Made by a program: the position numbers and the translations under genes
Assembly (NCBI GenBank): GCA_017553665.1
Contig: JAFZKM010000347.1
Location: forward strand, 1-8,723
Origin: Lachnospiraceae bacterium
Lineage (GTDB): Bacteria > Bacillota_A > Clostridia > Lachnospirales > Lachnospiraceae
Length of the DNA stretch: 8,723 bases
Direction of reading: 5' to 3'
In this document: positions 1 through 5,185 of the stretch, piece by piece
Layout: each line of letters starts with the position of its first letter
Numbering within the stretch: the stretch's first letter is position 1
Notes under the pieces: generated by a model
The model's database searches: none
What the model saw: the letters and a program-made list of their open reading frames with translations, nothing else
What the model was told of the DNA's origin: nothing

Positions 1-345
1 CCATTTCGCGAAAAAGTTCACAAAATTGTCGCTCGCGGTCTTATTGATCACGGCTACGAATTCCTTATAATCTGCGATGAGCTTCCTGCCGTCTTCGGTA
101 AGCGTCGAGCTCCCGTGCGTGCTGCCGCCCGATCTGCGGTCGAGCAGAACCTTCCCGGTGGCGCGCTCTCCGGCCTTTAACAGTCTCCAGCCCTTCGAGT
201 ACGACATCTCCATCTGCTCGCACGCCGCCTGCATCGAGCCCGTCTCCGCAGTGCGTTCGAGAAACTCGATGAGTCCGGGGCCGAACATGTCCTCGCCCTT
301 TTTTATCCTGACTTTGATACTGAATTTAAGCCTGTCCTTCTCCAT
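1..345 (-). CDS. ModE-like winged helix-turn-helix regulator (3' end outside window)
   Basis: 115 codons are visible from ATG at 345-343; the frame is open to the left edge, so the C-terminus is missing. The protein resembles the N-terminal DNA-binding domain of ModE, the LysR-like winged helix of molybdate-responsive regulators. Residues 35-46 (ETGSMQAACEQM) form the first HTH helix, SYSKGWRLLK (48-57) the recognition helix, and GGSTHGSSTLT (73-83) the characteristic Gly/Ser-rich wing. Many clostridial members of this family consist of this domain alone without the molybdate-binding TOBE domains; the family label does not prove molybdate sensing. The start is supported by GGAAGGTGA just upstream. 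The gene begins inside the end of the PrsW-like gene (20-base overlap, different frame), so it is probably cotranscribed and translationally coupled. Its target is unknown from this window. Confidence 0.82.
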   Translation of the reverse strand, partial: MEKDRLKFSIKVRIKKGEDMFGPGLIEFLERTAETGSMQAACEQMEMSYSKGWRLLKAGERATGKVLLDRRSGGSTHGSSTLTEDGRKLIADYKEFVAVINKTASDNFVNFFAKW

Positions 346-1087
346 TGTCACCTTCCGAGATCATGCCGCCGGCTTCAAAAAGCTCTTCCTCCGGCCAAAT
401 ACGCCTGTCTTCCCTTGAAGCCTTCAATACGAGTTTAACCGCGAATACGTCAAGGATAACGATAAAGATAAAGTAGCAGACAAGCATTAATAAACTCTGC
501 GTGGATAGAGTGAAATCAAAGAATCCGTGCAGCAGTACGGGCACGATGAGCGAAAGGCGGAGGTTTTTCTTCCTGCCCGCGATATCGCCCGCTGCCTCGC
601 AGGCCTTCGCCCGGCCAAGATAATATCCCATGAACATGCCGAAGCAGATGTGCCCGGGGATCGAAGTCACTGCCCTTATGATCGCCAGCGAAACTCCGCC
701 GTCCAGGACATAAAGGATATTCTCGGGGATCGCGAAGCCGATGGCCACACAGCCCATATAGACAATGGCGTCAAAGGTGTAATCGAAATCCTTATGCTTC
801 CACGCGCCGAAACGGAACGCGTAGAATTTTACGAGCTCTTCAGCTACCGCGACTACAAGGAAATTGTCAAAAAGAAGAAGAGGGATCGATCCTTCCTCGA
901 ATATGACCCCTTCGATCAGCTCGCCCAGGGATTCCAGGGCCAGTGCCGGGAGGATCGTAAGAACGCCGAAAAAGAAAAGTTTGATAAGGAGACCGATCGG
1001 TTCGGGCTCGATCTTATCCTTTTTGTAGATCATTACCATCAATACGACAGCAGGTACGACAGCAAGTATAAACGCCGCAAGACTCAT
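326..1087 (-). CDS. prsW: PrsW-family intramembrane glutamic protease
   Basis: The 253-residue polytopic membrane protein has the PrsW family hallmarks: EELVK at residues 83-87 (EExxK motif), a GFAIPEN segment at 117-123 with the conserved Glu-Asn, a membrane-embedded GHICFGMFMG segment (His146), and LHGFFDF (186-192) in the last conserved helix. Other hydrophobic segments lie at about 3-20, 34-52 and 196-222. In Bacillus subtilis PrsW performs site-1 cleavage of the anti-sigma factor RsiW; the substrate here is unknown. The start at 1087 was chosen because AAAGGAGA lies 6 bases upstream and the first residues form a membrane helix. An in-frame ATG further upstream (1321) would reach into the arabinofuranosidase gene across its terminator and adds non-family residues. 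The C-terminus is soluble and acidic. Family assignment is solid; the specific orthology implied by the symbol is tentative. Confidence 0.85.
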   Translation of the reverse strand: MSLAAFILAVVPAVVLMVMIYKKDKIEPEPIGLLIKLFFFGVLTILPALALESLGELIEGVIFEEGSIPLLLFDNFLVVAVAEELVKFYAFRFGAWKHKDFDYTFDAIVYMGCVAIGFAIPENILYVLDGGVSLAIIRAVTSIPGHICFGMFMGYYLGRAKACEAAGDIAGRKKNLRLSLIVPVLLHGFFDFTLSTQSLLMLVCYFIFIVILDVFAVKLVLKASREDRRIWPEEELFEAGGMISEGDNGEGQA

Positions 1088-1179
1088 AATTATCTCCTTT
1101 TCACAAAAGGTTTTATATATGCTTAATACTATCACATCTGCGTGAAATAGACCATATTCTTTTTGCCCGCTTATCGCAT
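1088..1179 (-). other. Leader/promoter region of the PrsW-like gene
   Basis: Short non-coding gap between the arabinofuranosidase terminator and the PrsW-like start. On the minus strand it is AT-rich near the start codon and contains a TATATAAAA stretch about 20 bases upstream of the SD. I could not find a well-spaced -35 partner, so the promoter is only presumed. Because the preceding gene has its own terminator, a separate promoter for prsW and the ModE-like gene is expected here. Confidence 0.35.
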
Positions 1180-1207
1180 AAAAAACGGACCCCGAAAACG
1201 GAGTCCG
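1180..1207 (-). terminator. Intrinsic terminator of the arabinofuranosidase gene
   Basis: On the minus strand an 8-bp stem (CGGACTCC / GGGGTCCG, one G-T wobble) encloses the loop GTTTTC and is followed directly by six T. It lies about 20 bases past the TGA stop of the arabinofuranosidase gene. No T-tract follows it on the plus strand, so it is one-directional. Confidence 0.85.
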
Positions 1208-1226
1208 CAAAAAGCGATCGTTATTC

Positions 1227-2729
1227 TCAGATATCGAGAGCCAGATGGAGTACGCTGCGCGCGGGCACTTTGATCTTAAGTTCGCTGCCCTCCGCGGTGT
1301 AATCCGTGAACTTCTCGGCATGTACGGTCTCGGGCGCGTCGAAGGTGTTGTGTGCCTGCATCTCGCCGGTCACGATCTCCGCCGATGAACCCTTTATAAC
1401 GGTGTCGGTAAGAACCGCTCTTACTTCGCAGCCGTCACTGCATGACAGGTTCGTAAGAGTGATATGGATCCTGCCGTCCTTTCCGAGCGATACGGATTCG
1501 GTAAGGTTCGGAACCATCTTCTTCTCATCAATGCCGACCTTCTCAGTCTCAATATGGCTGTCAAGCAGCTCACCGTCCTGATGATGCTTGTACATGTTGA
1601 ATACATGATAGGTGGGAGTCTTGACCATCTTCGCGCCGTCGGTCAGGATCACTGCCTGAAGCACGTTGACAAGCTGCGCGATGTTCGCCATCTTTACCCT
1701 GTCGCAGTGCTTGTTGAATATATTGAGGTTAATGCCGGCAACCAGAGCGTCACGTATGGTGTTTTGCTGGTAGAGGAATCCGGGATTGGTTCCGGGTTCA
1801 ACATCGTACCAGGTGCCCCACTCGTCAACGATCAGTCCGACCTTATGGTCCTTGTCATACTTATCGAGGATGGCGGTGTGTCTGTTGATCAGCTCATCCA
1901 TGAAGAGAGTCTTCGAAAGGGTCTCGTACCAGTCCTTCGCGTTAAAATCGGTCGCGCTGCCCTTATGCTCCCAGGTATAGGGAACGGTATAATAATGGAG
2001 CGAAATGCCGTCCATGAATCCGTGCTGCCATTCTGCCTTGCGGAAAGCCGTAGCGCATACAACATCGGTCCATTCGTAATCGGCCGCGTTCGCGCCGCAG
2101 GCGATCTTAAAGATCGGCTGCTTGGGATCGTAGTTGCGGACATAGGTCTGATACCTGCGGTACATATTTCCGTAGAAATCGGGATTCATGTTTCCGCCGC
2201 AGCCCCAGTTTTCGTTTCCGACGCCGAAATAGTCGACTCTCCAGGGAGCCTCATGACCGTTTTCCTTACGAAGATCCGCCATGGGCGATATTCCGTTGAA
2301 GGTCATGTATTCTACCCACTCGCTCATCTCCTGAACGGTGCCGCTGCCTACGTTTCCGTTAATATATGTCTTGCATCCGAGCTGTTCGGTAAGCTCCATG
2401 AACTCATGAGTTCCGAAACTGTTATCCTCAACGACTCCGCCCCAGTGGGTGTTTATCATCTTTTTGCGCTTTTCCTTGGGACCGATGCCGTCCTTCCAGT
2501 GATACTCATCGGCGAAGCATCCTCCGGGCCAGCGCAGTACCGGAATCTTCATCTCCTTAAGCGCTTCGACAACGTCCTTACGCATGCCGTTCACATTCGG
2601 GATATCGGAATTCTCTCCGACATACAGTCCTTCATATATGCACCTGCCGAGATGCTCCGAAAAGTGTCCCTGCAGTTCGGGATTGATGTGTCCTTTTTTG
2701 TTCTTGGGATTGATGTAAAGATTAAACAT
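1227..2729 (-). CDS. abfA: GH51 alpha-L-arabinofuranosidase, cytoplasmic
   Basis: Glycoside hydrolase family 51 enzyme of 500 residues, the usual length for the intracellular bacterial form, with no signal peptide. It removes terminal alpha-L-arabinofuranosyl residues from arabino-oligosaccharides brought into the cell. Motifs: [14 protein letters not shown] (21-34) and [14 protein letters not shown] (65-78) near the barrel start; [11 protein letters not shown] (169-179), whose Glu173 is the acid/base; HYYTVP (245-250); and VDEWGTWYD (301-309), whose Glu303 is the nucleophile. The (beta/alpha)8 barrel is followed by a C-terminal beta-sandwich (about 390-500) ending in [20 protein letters not shown] lies 7 bases before ATG 2729, with a second AAAGGAG further up. 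It is the only gene of its unit, has its own terminator, and is divergent from a regulator gene, which suggests substrate-controlled expression. Specificity for alpha-1,5 or alpha-1,3 linkages cannot be read from the sequence. Confidence 0.95.
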   Translation of the reverse strand: MFNLYINPKNKKGHINPELQGHFSEHLGRCIYEGLYVGENSDIPNVNGMRKDVVEALKEMKIPVLRWPGGCFADEYHWKDGIGPKEKRKKMINTHWGGVVEDNSFGTHEFMELTEQLGCKTYINGNVGSGTVQEMSEWVEYMTFNGISPMADLRKENGHEAPWRVDYFGVGNENWGCGGNMNPDFYGNMYRRYQTYVRNYDPKQPIFKIACGANAADYEWTDVVCATAFRKAEWQHGFMDGISLHYYTVPYTWEHKGSATDFNAKDWYETLSKTLFMDELINRHTAILDKYDKDHKVGLIVDEWGTWYDVEPGTNPGFLYQQNTIRDALVAGINLNIFNKHCDRVKMANIAQLVNVLQAVILTDGAKMVKTPTYHVFNMYKHHQDGELLDSHIETEKVGIDEKKMVPNLTESVSLGKDGRIHITLTNLSCSDGCEVRAVLTDTVIKGSSAEIVTGEMQAHNTFDAPETVHAEKFTDYTAEGSELKIKVPARSVLHLALDI

Positions 2730-3033
2730 ATCTTTTCCTTCCGCTCCTTTTCATAATGTCATCATGCTGCCTGCGTCTAAACTCATTAAGCATCCGCTTA
2801 AATATTTCGAGTTTAACTTAATCATTTCCGCATTATCATACACATTAAAAATACTACGTTTTGCGTTCTGCCGCAAGTCATATTTCGCCTTTTGGAATGT
2901 AAAAAAATCATTTCGAAATTTGTGCGATTTTACCATAAAATTCCCTTTGTATTTTGGGGATATGCGTGCTAATATGGTTTTAAGTGAAAACTTAACTGTT
3001 TTACAATACACTCAATAAAACGGAGGCTGCCGG
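2730..3033. promoter_or_regulatory. AT-rich divergent control region with several dyads
   Basis: This 304-base gap between the divergent arabinofuranosidase and regulator genes contains no credible gene and is visibly more AT-rich than its surroundings. It holds several dyads: TTGCG-N6-CGCAA at 2861-2876, ATTTCGAAAT at 2910-2919, ATTTTA-N3-TAAAAT at 2927-2941 and TTAAGT-GAAA-ACTTAA at 2980-2995. ACTTAA recurs at 2816-2821 and again just inside the regulator gene at 3051-3056. On the minus strand GATAAT at 2837-2832 is a possible -10 for the arabinofuranosidase, but no good -35 is correctly spaced. Short AT-rich dyads are expected by chance here; the GC-containing one at 2861-2876 and the one at 2980-2995 are the best operator candidates. 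Confidence 0.6.
3002..3007 (+). promoter_or_regulatory. Possible -10 box of the divergent regulator gene
   Basis: TACAAT lies 26 bases upstream of the regulator start, with only a poor -35 match (TTTAAG) 17 bases before it. A start of transcription near 3014 would leave a leader of about 20 bases that still includes the GGAGG at 3022-3026. The dyad at 2980-2995 would then cover the -35 and spacer, fitting autorepression. Weak evidence. Confidence 0.35.
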
Positions 3034-3825
3034 ATGTTATACTTACGTTCACTTAAAGAAGCCGAAGAAGTGTTTAAGGCGCTCAGCACGCCGATGAGAC
3101 TCCAGATCATGGAGCTTATATATAAGAACGACCATATGAGCATGAACGATCTCGCGGAAGCGCTCGGCCTCACCAACAGCGCTATTTCGCTTCATGTGAG
3201 CAAGCTTGAGAGCGCGGGTCTGGTCACCATCCAGACTTCATCGGGAAAGCGCGGCGTCACCAAGAACGTCCGTCCGCTCTACAACCGCCTGATCGTCGAT
3301 CTTTCGCCCGATTTCGGCAGTTCCACGCGTCCCTGCTATCAGGATTCGATCTCAGTCGGTTACTATACTTCTATCGATGTGCATCCCACCTGCGGTCTGG
3401 CTACATCCGAGCATATCATCGGAGAGCTCGACGATCCGCGCCCCTTCTCCTTTCCCGAGCGCTTTAACGCAGGTATCCTCTGGATCGGCTGGGGCAGCAT
3501 AGTCTACAACCTCCCGAACCGTATCCGCGCAGGACAGAAGCTCACGGAGCTCCAGATATCGTTTGAGATATCCTCGGAGTGCCCGGCATTTAATGAAGAC
3601 TATCCCAGCGATATCCATTTCGAGATCAACGATATCCCGCTCGGAAAGTGGATCAGCCCCGGTGATTACGGCGCGCGCCACGGCATCGTTACTCCGATGT
3701 GGTGGCCCAATCTTCTGAACCAGTACGGTCTCTTAAAGACCCTGATCATAAACAGGGACGGAACCTTCATCGATTCCACGAACAGGATATCGGATACCAC
3801 GATCGACGATCTGAACATCGACTAG
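3034..3825 (+). CDS. ArsR-type winged-helix regulator with long C-terminal ligand-type domain, ended early by TAG
   Basis: This 263-residue reading frame starts at ATG 3034 after GGAGG (7-base spacing). Residues 5-75 form an ArsR-like winged helix: EVFKALSTPMRLQIMELI, then LAEALGLTNSAISLHVSKLESAGLV containing the recognition helix. Residues 80-263 form a different, beta-rich domain rich in Trp, Gly and Pro (GILWIGWGS, FEINDIPLGKW, SPGDYG, VTPMWWPNLLNQYGLLK, FIDSTNRISDTTIDDLNI). This architecture, as I recall it, occurs in Firmicutes regulators next to glycoside hydrolase genes, and the domain probably senses a sugar. Its divergent partner here is a GH51 enzyme, so control of arabinan use is the natural inference. 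The frame stops at TAG (3823-3825), yet the same frame continues with 44 sensible codons to TAA at 3958-3960, giving 308 residues if the TAG were a sense codon. The gene may therefore be truncated, a recent pseudogene, read through, or affected by a sequence error. Confidence 0.75.
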   Translation: MLYLRSLKEAEEVFKALSTPMRLQIMELIYKNDHMSMNDLAEALGLTNSAISLHVSKLESAGLVTIQTSSGKRGVTKNVRPLYNRLIVDLSPDFGSSTRPCYQDSISVGYYTSIDVHPTCGLATSEHIIGELDDPRPFSFPERFNAGILWIGWGSIVYNLPNRIRAGQKLTELQISFEISSECPAFNEDYPSDIHFEINDIPLGKWISPGDYGARHGIVTPMWWPNLLNQYGLLKTLIINRDGTFIDSTNRISDTTIDDLNID

Positions 3826-3960
3826 AACAGCACGATCAATTTCAAGCTCTCGGTTCCCAAAGATACCGCGAACTGCGGCGGCATGACGCTGTTCGGCGAG
3901 GACTTCGGAGACTATAATCAGAGCATCACGGTCAAAGCATTCTACGAAGAGCAAAAATAA
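3826..3960 (+). pseudogene. Conserved-looking 3' tail of the regulator gene, beyond the in-frame TAG
   Basis: The 44 codons after the TAG, in the same frame, encode a beta-strand-like stretch beginning NSTINFKLSVP and continuing through CGGMTLFGEDFGDYNQ to KAFYEEQK, then TAA. From memory, related regulators end with a similar pattern (a hydrophobic strand, then GG..LFG..FGDY.Q) directly after DDLNI, so this looks like the missing end of the domain. Codon choice matches the upstream part (GGC, AAG, ATC, GAC, CTC), and the TAA is followed at once by the terminator. There is no ribosome-binding site for independent expression. AAG, GAG or CAG to TAG would be a single base change. Confidence 0.7.
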
Positions 3961-3998
3961 AGACATGGGGACGGAATAACCGTCCCCATGTCTGTTTT
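3953..3998. terminator. Bidirectional intrinsic terminator between the regulator gene and sdpI
   Basis: A perfect 14-bp inverted repeat, AGACATGGGGACGG (3961-3974) and its complement at 3980-3993, encloses the loop AATAA. On the plus strand it is followed by GTTTT; on the minus strand the run is TTATTTTT. It begins directly after the TAA at 3960 and lies 13 bases beyond the sdpI stop. It can therefore end both convergent units, with the stronger T-tract on the sdpI side. Confidence 0.9.
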
Positions 3999-4006
3999 AC
4001 CCGTCT

Positions 4007-4714
4007 TTATTTATTCGCGGCCTTTTCCGCCGCGATCTCATCGTTATATACCTTGCGCGAATAAATGATCGCAGCTACGCACACGATGCCGAGCCACAGC
4101 ATCATCAGCCCGTTCGCCGCTCCCGATGTCTTCACGAGCGCCGCGGAAACGATCGTAAGCAGTCCGGCGATCATAAGAGCGATACCGCCGAAGCGGTTGC
4201 TCTTGCGCCACGTGTTGTCATTGTAGCGGCTCCAGACCGTTCTTATGCCTACAGCGCCGTTATTGCGCGTCTTCGTCATCACATTCCCAAGTACTATGAA
4301 GCTGAGTCCCAGTACCATGCATGTGATCTTTCCAAAGTCAAACGGACTCTTCGTAATATCCGTCCTCGCGGCCGTGAAAGCGGTATAGAGGACCACGCCC
4401 TGCAGGACTATAAATACGATGTTCATGATCAGTCCGACCAGCAGGATGATCTTCGCGTTCGACCGGGCGCTCTCCCTTTCCTTTTCATCTGAAGTACTCT
4501 CCGCTTTTTTCTCATAATATCGCGCAATGAGAGTCATCATCAGCGCGCATGCGAGCAATACCAGCGGTATCAGAAAACTCTCGGTCTTCGATCCCCAGCG
4601 GTCTATATTCCCCGCTCCGTCAAAATGCATCGGGATCTTATCCGGCAGATACTGCAGCAGAAATGCCGTAACTACAAGCGGTATAAACGATACTATCCAT
4701 AATGCCTTTTTCAT
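4007..4714 (-). CDS. sdpI: SdpI/DUF1648 family membrane immunity-type protein
   Basis: This 235-residue integral membrane protein has about six predicted helices (roughly 5-22, 47-65, 88-112, 128-146, 175-193, 202-218). The N-terminal part carries the DUF1648 signature: LPDKIPMHFDGAGNIDRWGSK (23-43). The C-terminal part carries the SdpI signature: NGAVGIRTVWSRYNDNTWRKSNRFGG (152-177). In Bacillus subtilis SdpI gives immunity to the SdpC cannibalism toxin and also sequesters the repressor SdpR at the membrane. The gene follows sdpR with an ATGA overlap of 4 bases, and its SD (GGAGGTGA, 6 bases before ATG) lies inside the end of sdpR, so translation is coupled. No toxin or sdpAB genes are visible nearby, so the agent it protects against is unknown. 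The linker at about 66-87 is charged and probably cytoplasmic or exposed. Confidence 0.9.
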   Translation of the reverse strand: MKKALWIVSFIPLVVTAFLLQYLPDKIPMHFDGAGNIDRWGSKTESFLIPLVLLACALMMTLIARYYEKKAESTSDEKERESARSNAKIILLVGLIMNIVFIVLQGVVLYTAFTAARTDITKSPFDFGKITCMVLGLSFIVLGNVMTKTRNNGAVGIRTVWSRYNDNTWRKSNRFGGIALMIAGLLTIVSAALVKTSGAANGLMMLWLGIVCVAAIIYSRKVYNDEIAAEKAANK

Positions 4715-4980
4715 TTTGCTTCACCTCCGAACTGACTGATCCATAAGATAAGTTCCTGAAACACCGTAGCATTGATCTCGTAATAAATGAAATTCTTCTG
4801 CTTATACTCCATCACGAGATCGGCCTCCTTCAGGAGCTTCAGGTGGTAAGAAAGCGCCGCCGGCGTGACTCCCAGCGCGTCCGCTATCTCACCCGCGTTC
4901 ATCCGGCCGTCCTTCAGCATGACAAGTATGTCGCGCCGCTGACTGTCGGACAATACCTTAAAGATATTAGTGCCACTCAT
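4711..4980 (-). CDS. sdpR: SdpR-like ArsR-family autorepressor
   Basis: A compact ArsR winged-helix protein of 89 residues: helix 1 is IFKVLSDSQRRDILVMLKDG (6-25), the HTH is MNAGEIADALGVTPAALSYHLKLLKEADLV with the recognition helix at about 39-51, and the wing is MEYKQKNFIYYEI. It contains no cysteine, arguing against thiol-based metal sensing. In B. subtilis SdpR represses its own operon and is released when SdpI binds it in response to toxin. The same two-gene order is seen here. The start ATG is at 4980-4978, with GGAGA about 10 bases upstream. It is transcribed from a near-consensus promoter at 5067-5039 that is bracketed by two related palindromes, consistent with autorepression. Confidence 0.88.
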   Translation of the reverse strand: MSGTNIFKVLSDSQRRDILVMLKDGRMNAGEIADALGVTPAALSYHLKLLKEADLVMEYKQKNFIYYEINATVFQELILWISQFGGEAK

Positions 4981-5009
4981 GCTCTGTCTCCGTTCTGTGC
5001 AGCGATCAC

Positions 5010-5031
5010 TATTTAAAAATATTTTTAACTA
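5010..5031. promoter_or_regulatory. Putative SdpR operator, promoter-proximal
   Basis: TTAAAAATATTTTTAA at 5013-5028 is a perfect 16-bp palindrome that extends to 22 bp with one mismatch. It sits just downstream of the predicted -10 of sdpR and would overlap the transcription start. AT-rich imperfect dyads of this size are typical of ArsR-family operators. Assignment to SdpR is inferred from position and from the related copy at 5074-5091. Confidence 0.65.
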
Positions 5032-5038
5032 CGAGTTT

Positions 5039-5067
5039 ATTGTACAGTCATCCCATACAGCTGTCAA
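5039..5067 (-). promoter_or_regulatory. Sigma-A-type promoter of sdpRI
   Basis: On the minus strand TTGACA (5067-5062) and TACAAT (5044-5039) are separated by exactly 17 bases. Transcription should start near 5032, giving a leader of about 50 bases before sdpR ATG 4980. This is the best promoter in the window, which fits a strong promoter held down by a repressor. Confidence 0.88.
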
Positions 5068-5073
5068 TATCTA

Positions 5074-5091
5074 TTTAAAAATTATTTTAAA
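5074..5091. promoter_or_regulatory. Putative SdpR operator, promoter-distal
   Basis: An 18-bp dyad with 7-bp arms TTTAAAA and TTTTAAA around a 4-base centre. It shares ATTTAAAAAT with the operator candidate at 5010-5031. It lies directly upstream of the sdpR -35 and also about 25 bases upstream of the pgi -35, so it could influence both directions. Confidence 0.6.
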
Positions 5092-5115
5092 CGTTGTGCC
5101 AAGGGGACCACCATC

Positions 5116-5144
5116 TTGCCCAAGCCTGCGTGTTGTGCTATATT
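5116..5144 (+). promoter_or_regulatory. Extended -10 promoter of pgi
   Basis: TTGCCC (5116-5121), a 17-base spacer and TATATT (5139-5144), with TG at 5136-5137 making an extended -10. Transcription should start near 5151, leaving a leader of about 35 bases. The leader holds a near-perfect dyad GAGGTTTAAATCTC at 5155-5168 before the strong ribosome site AAAGGAGG. Confidence 0.75.
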
Positions 5145-5185
5145 TTAATAGACTGAGGTTTAAATCTCAAAAGGAGGAAAGTAAT

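Noticed and set aside
77..418. 113-codon plus-strand open frame at the left edge
   Set aside because: The minus strand here encodes a recognisable ModE-like winged helix with a good SD; the plus frame shows no family features.
527..1126. 199-codon plus-strand open frame opposite the PrsW-like gene
   Set aside because: Composition is typical of an antisense shadow (charged, low complexity) and the minus strand carries all PrsW motifs.
1088..1321. Upstream extension of the PrsW-like gene to an ATG at 1321
   Set aside because: It would read through the arabinofuranosidase terminator and into that gene; the ATG at 1087 has a strong SD and begins a membrane helix.
1464..2756. 430-codon open frame on the plus strand, opposite the arabinofuranosidase
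   Set aside because: It is the antisense shadow of a clearly conserved GH51 gene, has no family resemblance and no ribosome site, and reflects codon bias.
2751..3018. Two small opposing open frames of about 85 codons in the AT-rich divergent region
   Set aside because: No ribosome sites and no recognisable features; the region is expected to hold promoters and operators.
5155..5168. Dyad GAGGTTTAAATCTC in the pgi leader as an operator
   Set aside because: It is short, contains a G-T mismatch and has no second copy, so it is only noted within the promoter entry.
4970..5185. Upstream in-frame ATG for pgi
   Set aside because: The extra 72 residues would cover the whole divergent promoter region and are not Pgi-like; ATG 5186 follows AAAGGAGG.
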